Shown piece after piece: positions 1 to 5,683 of a stretch of 6,944 bases of DNA (positions are counted from its first letter, which is position 1; each line of letters begins with the position of its first letter). The notes under the pieces are model-generated. The model was not told where the DNA came from and ran no database searches. It worked only from the letters and a program-made list of their open reading frames with translations. Origin of the DNA: Clostridia bacterium. GTDB taxonomy: Bacteria; Bacillota; Clostridia; Oscillospirales; QAMX01. Where the stretch lies: the NCBI GenBank assembly GCA_017547975.1, contig JAFYNU010000035.1, positions 1 to 6,944 of the forward strand. Direction: 5' to 3'. A program made the position numbers and the translations under genes.

Positions 1-18
1 CTCCTGCTTTTGCAGGAG
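1..18 (-). terminator. Probable intrinsic terminator hairpin of the leftward operon
   Basis: A perfect 7-bp inverted repeat, CTCCTGC and GCAGGAG, closes a four-base loop and lies 9 bases past the TAA stop of the hydrolase gene on the minus strand. Its position fits the end of the comEA-thyX-hydrolase operon. The U-tract that would confirm it lies beyond the left edge and cannot be seen. The right flank (GTCAATTCTTTA) has no clean T-run, so a role for rightward transcripts is less likely. Confidence 0.6.
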
Positions 19-27
19 GTCAATTCT

Positions 28-762
28 TTATGGGAGGGGACTTAGTAAAAAAGCAATGGCTTTTGCCAGACGGGCTTCCGGTTCATGGAAATGGTTACCA
101 TGATTCAGTTCGGAACGGAAACGCTCGGGTCCCAAAAGGGAGGTATAGTAGGAAGAAGCAGAGACAAAACAATCGCCGACTCGCGCCATACGAGGGTTCT
201 TGGTGCGGGATTCCTTGTTGCCAAGGGAAAGATAGAGTTTTTCTGTGTGGCGGTGCAGGGGAAAACTGCCGGCATATTCCATCCAACCCTCAAGCCACAG
301 AGAAGGGGAAACGGCTCCATATCCAGCGAAGGCATCGCTCACGTAGGCACCGTAAAGGGCGCAAAGGCCGGCCAGGGAATATCCAACCAGATAACGCTGG
401 TCAGAAAGGGGAAGAACCGGTGCCATACCTTCGATAACGGGGACCAAGGTCTGGGTAAGGGCGGCAAGATAACTGCCTGCGTTGCTGCCGAAGGCGGGTT
501 GCCCGGAAGAGAGCGCAGGGGCAGGAAAAGGGGAATAATCCTCGTTCCAGTTTCCTGGATATATACCCACAAGAACCGGTTCCCGTTCTTTCCAGAAAGA
601 CTCTTTTTTCAAAATGCGGACGATTTCGCAAAGTTCCCTTTCTTCGCTTCCCAAAAGGTAAATCGTTGGGTGCAGAGTTGGTACGTCCACGTACCCGGGA
701 ATATAGACGATTCCGGAAAAGGGAGCCGCTTCAAACTCCTCGTAACGTTCTTTTACCTTCAT
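28..762 (-). CDS. Alpha/beta hydrolase, putative esterase family
   Basis: A 244-residue protein with no signal peptide or membrane segment, so probably cytosolic. It resembles the putative esterase (enterochelin esterase/esterase D-like) branch of the alpha/beta-hydrolase fold. The nucleophile elbow is GYSLAG at residues 127-132 with S129 as the likely nucleophile. The likely catalytic histidine lies in NHGNHFHEP (220-228), probably H224, and the acid may be E184 in SLGNKESRTKN. The N-terminal part (PTIYLLG, then VLVGIYPGNWNEDYSPFPAPA at about 63-83) matches the strand and oxyanion-hole region of such esterases. The substrate cannot be read from sequence. The gene starts inside the end of thyX with a 4-base ATGA overlap and has only a weak ribosome binding site of its own, so translational coupling to thyX is likely. 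Length is normal for the family. Family call is firm, function is not. Confidence 0.85.
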   Translation of the reverse strand: MKVKERYEEFEAAPFSGIVYIPGYVDVPTLHPTIYLLGSEERELCEIVRILKKESFWKEREPVLVGIYPGNWNEDYSPFPAPALSSGQPAFGSNAGSYLAALTQTLVPVIEGMAPVLPLSDQRYLVGYSLAGLCALYGAYVSDAFAGYGAVSPSLWLEGWMEYAGSFPLHRHTEKLYLSLGNKESRTKNPRMARVGDCFVSASSYYTSLLGPERFRSELNHGNHFHEPEARLAKAIAFLLSPLP

Positions 763-1385
763 TCCACTACGATATCAGAAAAGAGGGAGGGGAGAAGGCG
801 CTGGAATTCCCGAAGCATGGGAATGGCGATTTCCCGCATCTGGGGATGGGCTGCAGGCGGAGTACGAAGCTTGAAGAAATGACGCCATTCGCGGATATTC
901 ATCGTCATCACCAACTCGGTTTTCAGGGAGTTGGGAAGAACGCTCCGTGCTTCCTGGGCGGTGGCGCCGGAGGCAATCAAGGCGTTATAAGCCTTTTCGG
1001 TTGCCTCCATCGCTTCGGTCCAAATGGCAAATTTTTCGGGATCGTCATTCCAAAAGAAGGGGCGGATTACGGTGATTTCGTTGCCGTACTTATCCCCGGA
1101 ATAATTGCAATAACGGGTACTTTCCTGGGAATAGGCGGCAATACGATGGCGAACAATTTCGTGGGTAACGCCACGGTCACAAATTACACGGACGGTAACC
1201 GAAGCGTGCTCCAATACCGACTCGTGCCCACGCTTGACAATGGAAGAGATGAACCGTTCGGCACTGCCATCGGTGATGCGTTCCTCGCTCTTATAGCAGG
1301 TGCGGCCGGCACGTTCAATTTTTTCCATGATCGCCTTGGGGTTAACGTCGTCTTCAAATACAAAAGAGGGTTCAATTATACGCAT
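759..1385 (-). CDS. thyX: FAD-dependent (flavin) thymidylate synthase ThyX
   Basis: A 208-residue protein that makes dTMP from dUMP using methylenetetrahydrofolate as carbon donor and FAD/NAD(P)H for the reduction, as a cytosolic homotetramer. The ThyX signature RHR-x7-S is present as RHRIAAYSQES at residues 79-89, followed by TRYCNYS. Other family segments are GHESVLEHASVTV (53-65), the dUMP/FAD-binding RSVLPNSLKTELVMTMNIREWRHFFKLR (147-174) and AHPQMREIA (179-187). The serine often found at the third position after RHR is A84 here. The gene has a GGAG ribosome binding site six bases before its ATG. It lies 32 bp downstream of the comEA-like gene and overlaps the hydrolase gene by 4 bases (ATGA), so the three are very likely co-transcribed. 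It is slightly shorter than the usual 215-250 residues but complete. Confidence 0.97.
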   Translation of the reverse strand: MRIIEPSFVFEDDVNPKAIMEKIERAGRTCYKSEERITDGSAERFISSIVKRGHESVLEHASVTVRVICDRGVTHEIVRHRIAAYSQESTRYCNYSGDKYGNEITVIRPFFWNDDPEKFAIWTEAMEATEKAYNALIASGATAQEARSVLPNSLKTELVMTMNIREWRHFFKLRTPPAAHPQMREIAIPMLREFQRLLPSLFSDIVVE

Positions 1386-1417
1386 ACAATACTCCGTTCT
1401 GCCGCATAAGCGGCTGT
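1386..1417 (-). promoter_or_regulatory. Intercistronic hairpin and ribosome binding site before thyX
   Basis: The 32-bp gap between the comEA-like gene and thyX holds a perfect 5-bp inverted repeat, GCCGC and GCGGC around an ATAA loop (1401-1414). It ends only a few bases before the thyX Shine-Dalgarno GGAG (complement of 1392-1395). No U-run follows it on the minus strand, so it does not look like a terminator. It could stabilise or process the mRNA, or tune ribosome access to thyX; that is inference. Confidence 0.4.
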
Positions 1418-1762
1418 TTATTCTGTTTCTGTAATTTCGTAATAAGCGAGTATATCGGCAATCTTTGATTCGCCGATTCCGGGGACGAGAATCAATTCGC
1501 GCACGTCAGAAAAGGGTCCGTTCTGTTCCCGGTAAGCGATGATGGCGTCGGCTGTTTTCTCGCCAACCCCGGGAAGTGCCATCAAGGCATTGCGGGAGGC
1601 GGTGTTTGGATCGGGTGAACCGGAGATAACGACACCGGGAGGATAGATAGGATCGGTTACCGTTATTTCCACAGGCTTTACGCGGCACAAAAGACAGAAA
1701 GCCAAAAGTCCTGCCAAAACAACGGGCAGAAAAACCAGGGTAAAAAGCCGTCGGATGGTCAT
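1418..1762 (-). CDS. comEA: Short ComEA-like helix-hairpin-helix protein, membrane anchored
   Basis: A 114-residue protein with a hydrophobic segment at about residues 6-26 preceded by basic residues (MTIRR), giving an N-in anchor or uncleaved signal. A short linker follows, then a C-terminal tandem helix-hairpin-helix domain from about residue 50. Diagnostic segments are DPNTAS (51-56), LPGVGEKTADAII (63-75), YREQNGPF (77-84) and VPGIGESKIADIL (93-105), the ComEA/ComE1 pattern. ComEA is the surface DNA receptor of natural transformation in Gram-positive bacteria. Unlike full-length ComEA of about 200 residues, this protein has no room for an SLBB/oligomerisation domain between anchor and HhH region. 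A role in DNA uptake is therefore inferred; it may be a related extracytoplasmic DNA-binding protein. The start has a strong GGAGG seven bases upstream. It is the first gene of the leftward operon. No other competence gene (comEB, comEC) is in view. Confidence 0.85.
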   Translation of the reverse strand: MTIRRLFTLVFLPVVLAGLLAFCLLCRVKPVEITVTDPIYPPGVVISGSPDPNTASRNALMALPGVGEKTADAIIAYREQNGPFSDVRELILVPGIGESKIADILAYYEITETE

Positions 1763-1798
1763 AGCACCACCTCCGGAAGAATATTTTATGTGTAACGG

Positions 1799-1827
1799 TT
1801 GAAAATCACGTCCAAGTTTGATATAAT
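1799..1827 (+). promoter_or_regulatory. Sigma-A type promoter, rightward (carboxypeptidase gene)
   Basis: A -35 box TTGAAA (1799-1804) and a perfect -10 box TATAAT (1822-1827) are separated by 17 bases, close to the housekeeping consensus. Transcription would start near 1834 and give a leader of about 167 nt before the ATG at 2001. No better promoter is seen closer to the gene. Confidence 0.8.
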
Positions 1828-1842
1828 ATAGAAACTTATCGG

Positions 1843-1921
1843 TGTGCCCGCTCTGAACATCCCGCCCAAATGATCAAAAGTGCAATGCGGGGATGGTGGG
1901 CATGATTTAGTATACCATGCC
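1843..1921 (+). ncRNA. Structured 5' leader element, unknown family, with two competing hairpins
   Basis: On the + strand an outer helix pairs GTGCCCGC (1844-1851) with GTGGGCAT (1896-1903). After a six-base bulge (1852-1857), an inner helix pairs CATCCCGC (1858-1865) with GCGGGGATG (1887-1895, one bulged G), closing a 21-base loop. GGCATG (1899-1904) can instead pair with CATGCC (1916-1921), which would break the outer helix. Two pairs of the outer helix are G-U on the + strand and become C-A mismatches on the other strand, so folding favours the rightward transcript. No U-tract follows, so it is not a plain terminator. I could not match it to a riboswitch class I know. It may be a leader regulator or just a stable 5' structure. 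Confidence 0.4.
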
Positions 1922-1937
1922 AAAAGGTAAAAAGCAA
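1909..1937 (-). promoter_or_regulatory. Sigma-A type promoter with extended -10, leftward (comEA-thyX-hydrolase operon)
   Basis: On the minus strand a -35 box TTGCTT (complement of 1932-1937) stands 17 bases from a -10 box TATACT (complement of 1909-1914), which is preceded by TGG and so forms an extended -10. Transcription would start near 1902 and give a leader of about 140 nt before the comEA-like start codon. Predicted from motifs only. Confidence 0.65.
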
Positions 1938-2000
1938 CAGATTTCCAAGTAACTGCGAGGAAAATGGTTGTACTTGAAATAAATTGAGGTTAACGTTAAT

Positions 2001-3416
2001 ATGAAACAAATGATAAAATGGAAGCAATTCATAGCCGGTGTCCTGCTTGCGATTACCGTCGTGACCGGAATTCCCGTATGGGCAACCGAAGGGGAAAATG
2101 AAAGCCAGGCACAGGTTGTTATGGAAAACGAGGGGAACTCACCCTATTTTTCCGATTCCATGCTGGCCTATTCGGCACAGAGTGTTCCCGAAACCAATTC
2201 CGGTGCCGTCATTCTGGTGGAAGCTAACACCCGCCAGGTGATTTACGAAAAGAATTCCAGTGAAAAAATGTATCCCGCAAGTACGACGAAGGTGATGACA
2301 GCTCTTCTGGCCTACGAGAACGTGGGGCTTGACGAGGTTGTTACCACAACGGCATCTGCTGTAAATCATAATACACTGATTCCCGATGGTTCCTCCGCCA
2401 GCCTGAAGGTGGGGGAGGAGATTACCGTCCGGAATTTGCTATACGGCCTTCTGCTTCCGTCCGGCAACGATGCAGCCTGCGTCCTGGCGGAATATGTAGG
2501 GGGAACCGTAGAGAATTTTGTGGAAATGATGAATGTCCGGGCTAAAGAGCTTGGTTGTATCAATACCCATTTTGCCAATCCCCATGGCTTGACAAATGAA
2601 AATCATTATACCACTGCCCACGATCTCTATTGTATTGCGTATGAATTTGCCAAGCACGAAGAACTGATGGAGATTGCCAACACCACAAGCATTACCATTC
2701 CGGCAACCAATCAGAATAGAGAACAGACCCACAATACTACAAACCATCTCATATCCACCCGTAAGTACACCCAATATTTCTACGAATATGCCCGCGGTGT
2801 AAAAACAGGCTATACCAGCGCCGCAAAGCATTGTTTGGTTTCCACCGCGCTGAAGGACGATATGTATCTCATTTGCATCGTATTGAAGAGCCCTGTGCTG
2901 GAAGGAAACGTAGTTACCTCCTTTGTGGATAGCAAGGCGCTTTATGAATGGGGATTTGCCACCTATGAAATGCGCAATATCCTGAAGAAGGGGAGCAGTG
3001 TTACAGAAGCATACGTAACGCTTTCGGAAGAAAAGGATTCTGTCATTCTGGAAACCAACGACGATATCAGAATTCTGATTCCCAGGGGAAGCTATGATGA
3101 AAGCCTTTTGACGATTAATCCGCCGGAAACGGTAGCTACCCTGACCGCTCCCATTGCCAAGGGGGATTTGGTAGCCGAAGCTACGGTGATATACGACAAC
3201 ATGGATTGCGGAAAGATCGGTCTTGTAACGGCTTCTTCGGCAGCACTTTCGGAATTCATGGATATGGACGGTAAGACCGAAGACTTTTTCAATAGTAAGT
3301 TTTTTGTAATTCTGTTAATTGCGATTCCGGTAGTATTTGTGTTTTATATCATTTATGTAACCCTGGCAAGCAAGCGCCGACGCAGAAGATCGGTTTACGG
3401 TCGTCGTTACCGTTAA
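2001..3416 (+). CDS. D-alanyl-D-alanine carboxypeptidase (serine peptidase S11, low-molecular-weight PBP)
   Basis: A 471-residue exported enzyme that removes the terminal D-Ala from peptidoglycan pentapeptides and so limits cross-linking. A signal peptide (about 1-28, ending VWA before TEG) is followed by a low-complexity linker and the penicillin-binding domain. All three active-site motifs are present: STTK (94-97, S94 nucleophile, K97), SGN (154-156) and KTG (268-270). Family segments GAVILVEANTRQVIYEKN (68-85), LLYGLLLPSGNDAA (146-159) and FANPHGLTNENHYTTAHDL (191-209) also fit. A PBP5-type C-terminal beta domain covers about 315-405, and a true transmembrane segment (about 434-456) ends in a basic tail SKRRRRRSVYGRRYR. 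The catalytic domain would face outward. The gene has its own promoter and a downstream terminator, so it looks monocistronic. It is a DacA/DacF-like paralogue; which one cannot be decided here. The ribosome binding site TTGAGG is 11 bases from the ATG; M4 at 2010 is an alternative start. Confidence 0.96.
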   Translation: MKQMIKWKQFIAGVLLAITVVTGIPVWATEGENESQAQVVMENEGNSPYFSDSMLAYSAQSVPETNSGAVILVEANTRQVIYEKNSSEKMYPASTTKVMTALLAYENVGLDEVVTTTASAVNHNTLIPDGSSASLKVGEEITVRNLLYGLLLPSGNDAACVLAEYVGGTVENFVEMMNVRAKELGCINTHFANPHGLTNENHYTTAHDLYCIAYEFAKHEELMEIANTTSITIPATNQNREQTHNTTNHLISTRKYTQYFYEYARGVKTGYTSAAKHCLVSTALKDDMYLICIVLKSPVLEGNVVTSFVDSKALYEWGFATYEMRNILKKGSSVTEAYVTLSEEKDSVILETNDDIRILIPRGSYDESLLTINPPETVATLTAPIAKGDLVAEATVIYDNMDCGKIGLVTASSAALSEFMDMDGKTEDFFNSKFFVILLIAIPVVFVFYIIYVTLASKRRRRRSVYGRRYR

Positions 3417-3432
3417 AGGATTTCAGAGAGTA

Positions 3433-3460
3433 TCCCGCCGTTTCAGCGGCGGGAACTTTT
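3433..3460 (+). terminator. Intrinsic terminator after the carboxypeptidase gene
   Basis: An 8-bp perfect stem, TCCCGCCG (3433-3440) and CGGCGGGA (3447-3454), closes a six-base loop and is followed by ACTTTTGCGGTTTT. The T-tract is interrupted but usable. It begins 16 bases after the TAA stop and separates the carboxypeptidase gene from the flippase operon. Confidence 0.8.
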
Positions 3461-3493
3461 GCGGTTTTCATTCATTTCCGTCATGATTCCATT

Positions 3494-3506
3494 GGAGGAC
3501 AGAGTG
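3494..3506 (+). promoter_or_regulatory. Ribosome binding site deciding the GTG start of the flippase gene
   Basis: GGAGG lies at 3494-3498, five bases before GTG at 3504-3506. Two in-frame upstream starts are less likely: TTG at 3459 lies in the terminator tail, and ATG at 3483 has no Shine-Dalgarno sequence. No strong promoter is visible between 3455 and 3500; a weak candidate is TTGCGG (3459-3464), 17 bases, CATGAT (3482-3487). Confidence 0.75.
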
Positions 3507-4937
3507 GCAGATAATAAGTATACAAACTTAATATTGAATACCGTCATTTTTGCCGTCGGATCTTTTGGCTCCAAAATCATGATGTTTCTTTTGGTTCCTC
3601 TTTATACCGATGCGTTATCCACGGCAGAATACGGCGTAGCCACCCTGATTGCGGATACCGCAAATATGGTGATTCCCATCGTTACGGTTAGTATGTATCA
3701 TGGTATCATCCGGTATGGGTTGGACAAAGCGACGCGAAAATCCGACGTATTCACGGTTGCAATGACCCTGAATATGATCGGTTTTGGCTGTTTCATTCTG
3801 CTATTCCCGATTCTGAAGTTATTTGTTTTCGTTGGGGAATTCAAAAGCCTTGGCGATCACATGCTGCTTTTGTATTTCTACGTATTTGCGTCATCCCTCA
3901 ATTCCCTTTGCGGCTGCTTTGTCCGTGCAAAGGGACAGGTGAAGCTTTACGCAGTGGATGGTATTTTTAATACCTTATGCCTGGTGGGGCTTAACGTTCT
4001 TTTCCTCACGGTATTTCAATGGGGGGTAGTGGGTTACGTACTGTCCACCATCCTGGCCGATACCCTATCGGTGGGCTTCCTGTTTATCACGGCAGATTTA
4101 CGGCGTTATTTGCGTTTTGGCCATGTCCGTAAGGGCACCTACCGAAAAATGATCCGTTTTTCCATCCCAATGATTCCGAATTCCATCTTTTGGTGGATTA
4201 CAAACCTTTCGGACCGTTACATGATTACGGGTTTCCTGGGCGAGAGCGCAAATGGAATTTATTCGGCTGCGGCAAAACTGCCCAACCTGATCAATACCAT
4301 TGCGGGAATATTCTCCCAAGCCTGGCAGATGTCGGCTATAACCGAGTATGACAAAAATGATCGCCGGTTCTATGGAAAGGTTTTTTCGGTCTATCAGACC
4401 GTGGTATTTCTTTCGGGCGGTGTATTGATTTTCCTGACCAAACCCATCATTTCGGTGTGGCTCAATGAGGCATATTATTCTGCCTGGGAATACGTACCGT
4501 TTTTGGTGCTGTCCATCATTTTCTCCTGTTTTGCAGGTTACTACTCATCCATATATATGGCAATGAAAAAGAACGTCAGAAGTATGATGACCACCATGCT
4601 TGGTGCATTGTCCAACGTTCTGTTTAATCTGCTCCTGATTCCCAGAATTGGCATTCAGGGAGCGGCAATTGCCACCTTTATCAGTTATCTGGTTGTTTAT
4701 CTGGCCCGGGCTTTGGATATTAAAAAGCTGTACCGTTTCCGGGATTCGTTTGGCATCGTTATGCTGAATATGCTTCTCCTGATTGCAGAATCCCTGTTCC
4801 TGCTCTATTTCAAGGGGAATTTTTATATTCCGGGAACTATCGTCATGGTATTGCTTTTGGTTGTAAATGCCCCGCAACTTCTGCAGATTATGGCACAATT
4901 TTGGGGAATATTCAAACGTAAAATGCTGCATCGGTAG
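3504..4937 (+). CDS. Polysaccharide/oligosaccharide flippase (MOP superfamily, Wzx-like)
   Basis: A 477-residue polytopic membrane protein (GTG start). It belongs by appearance to the polysaccharide biosynthesis/export family (RfbX/Wzx) of the MOP superfamily, which flips lipid-linked oligosaccharides across the cytoplasmic membrane. Family features are an N-terminal segment KYTNLILNTVIFAVGSFGSK with the following MMFLLVPLYTDALSTAEYGVATLI, and the central SIPMIPNSIFWWITNLSDRYMI, which is typical of Wzx proteins. About 12-14 hydrophobic segments span the length with short basic loops (for example ATRKSD, DLRRYLRFGHVRKGTYRK). The C-terminal end FKRKMLHR is cytosolic and basic. No glycosyltransferase, polymerase or ligase gene is in view, so the cargo is unknown. 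It opens a rightward operon: 32 bp separate it from the phosphoesterase gene. MATE-type drug export is less likely from the motifs. Confidence 0.9.
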   Translation: MADNKYTNLILNTVIFAVGSFGSKIMMFLLVPLYTDALSTAEYGVATLIADTANMVIPIVTVSMYHGIIRYGLDKATRKSDVFTVAMTLNMIGFGCFILLFPILKLFVFVGEFKSLGDHMLLLYFYVFASSLNSLCGCFVRAKGQVKLYAVDGIFNTLCLVGLNVLFLTVFQWGVVGYVLSTILADTLSVGFLFITADLRRYLRFGHVRKGTYRKMIRFSIPMIPNSIFWWITNLSDRYMITGFLGESANGIYSAAAKLPNLINTIAGIFSQAWQMSAITEYDKNDRRFYGKVFSVYQTVVFLSGGVLIFLTKPIISVWLNEAYYSAWEYVPFLVLSIIFSCFAGYYSSIYMAMKKNVRSMMTTMLGALSNVLFNLLLIPRIGIQGAAIATFISYLVVYLARALDIKKLYRFRDSFGIVMLNMLLLIAESLFLLYFKGNFYIPGTIVMVLLLVVNAPQLLQIMAQFWGIFKRKMLHR

Positions 4938-4969
4938 GTGCGGCACAGAATAGAAAGGATGGTATTGGT

Positions 4970-5677
4970 ATGAAGATAGGTATGTTTACCGATTCCCATT
5001 ACAGCACCAAGGAGCTCATCAATGCAACCCGCAGATCCCGACTTTCCTATGAGAAGATTGGAGAGGCGCTAAAGGTATTCCGGGAAGAAAAGGTGGACCT
5101 TGTGATTTGCCTTGGGGACCTGATCGATACCGAGGGAAACAGCGCAAAGGATCGGGATAATCTTTCGCACATTTCGGTACTTTTAAGTTCTTCGGGCATC
5201 GAGACGCTTTGTATTATGGGTAACCACGATGCATTTGCCATGGACCGCTACCGTTTCAGCGTATTGTCAAAAATGCCATTGGCTCCCCTTCATAAGACCT
5301 ATGGGGACGTGGATATTATTCTTTTGGATGCCAATTGCTATAAGGATGGCCGTCCATACGATGGAAAGCCCGGCGATTGGACCGATACCATGGTACCTCA
5401 AAAACAGGTGGAATGGCTGAAAAAGGAATTGGAAAGCTGTGGGGACAAGACCTATGTATTTTCCCATCAGCTGATCGATTATATTATGCCACAGAATCAC
5501 GTGGTGGAGAATGCAGAGGAAATCTGCGCCGTTTTGGCGGCTTCCGGCAAGGTTAAGGGTGTATATCAGGGACATTACCATGAGGGCGGGGAAAACGTCA
5601 TCGACGGAATTCCTTACGTGACCCTGGCTGCCATGTGCGAAGGCTACGACAATCGGTTTGCCATCATTGAGGTGTAA
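4970..5677 (+). CDS. Calcineurin-like metallophosphoesterase
   Basis: A 235-residue cytosolic protein with the full dimetal phosphoesterase motif set: DSH (D8, H10), GDLID (49-53), GNHD (84-87), SH (H166) and GHYH (201-204). These residues bind two metal ions and act on phosphomonoesters, phosphodiesters or nucleoside diphosphate compounds. An N-terminal insertion with two arginines (RRSRLSYEKIGEALKVF) before VDLVICLGDLID recalls the ADP-ribose/CDP-alcohol diphosphatase-type branch. This resemblance is from memory and is weaker than the family call. No signal peptide or membrane segment is seen. The ribosome binding site AAAGGAT lies about nine bases before the ATG. The gene sits between a flippase (32 bp upstream) and an organophosphate-type transporter (6 bp downstream), so the substrate may be what that transporter carries. 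Its true substrate is unknown. Confidence 0.93.
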   Translation: MKIGMFTDSHYSTKELINATRRSRLSYEKIGEALKVFREEKVDLVICLGDLIDTEGNSAKDRDNLSHISVLLSSSGIETLCIMGNHDAFAMDRYRFSVLSKMPLAPLHKTYGDVDIILLDANCYKDGRPYDGKPGDWTDTMVPQKQVEWLKKELESCGDKTYVFSHQLIDYIMPQNHVVENAEEICAVLAASGKVKGVYQGHYHEGGENVIDGIPYVTLAAMCEGYDNRFAIIEV

Positions 5678-5683
5678 CCGGAG

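Larger units (their letters stand above)
1763..2000. promoter_or_regulatory. Divergent intergenic control region between comEA-like gene and carboxypeptidase gene
   Basis: The 238 bp between the two divergent start codons holds no convincing gene. It contains a rightward promoter near the left side, a leftward promoter near the middle, and a folded stretch between them, described separately. Both promoters therefore point at each other before reaching their genes. The right part holds a GAGG ribosome binding site (1986-1989) 11 bases before the carboxypeptidase ATG, with a 10-bp palindrome TTAACGTTAA (1990-1999) in the spacer. Confidence 0.7.

Noticed and set aside
85..882. Long rightward open frame opposite the hydrolase and thyX genes (265 codons), and another at 666-1409
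   Set aside because: Both lie wholly antisense to genes with clear family motifs. Their translations are rich in Gly, Lys and Arg without any domain pattern, and no ribosome binding site is convincing. They are shadows of the real genes.
1799..1921. Match of the structured leader to c-di-AMP, c-di-GMP, TPP, T-box or small SRP RNA
   Set aside because: None of the conserved core sequences I remember for these classes is present in the loop or bulge.
1990..1999. Perfect palindrome TTAACGTTAA between ribosome binding site and start codon of the carboxypeptidase gene
   Set aside because: It is short and AT-rich, with no second copy seen in the window. An operator cannot be claimed.
1974..2002. 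Second rightward promoter TTGAAA, 17 bases, TAATAT, which would give a leaderless mRNA starting near ATG 2010
   Set aside because: The -10 box is weak (4 of 6), it overlaps the start codon region, and a far better promoter and a ribosome binding site exist upstream.
3459..3503. TTG start at 3459 or ATG start at 3483 for the flippase
   Set aside because: The TTG sits in the T-tract of the preceding terminator and the ATG lacks a ribosome binding site. GGAGG at the right distance favours GTG at 3504.
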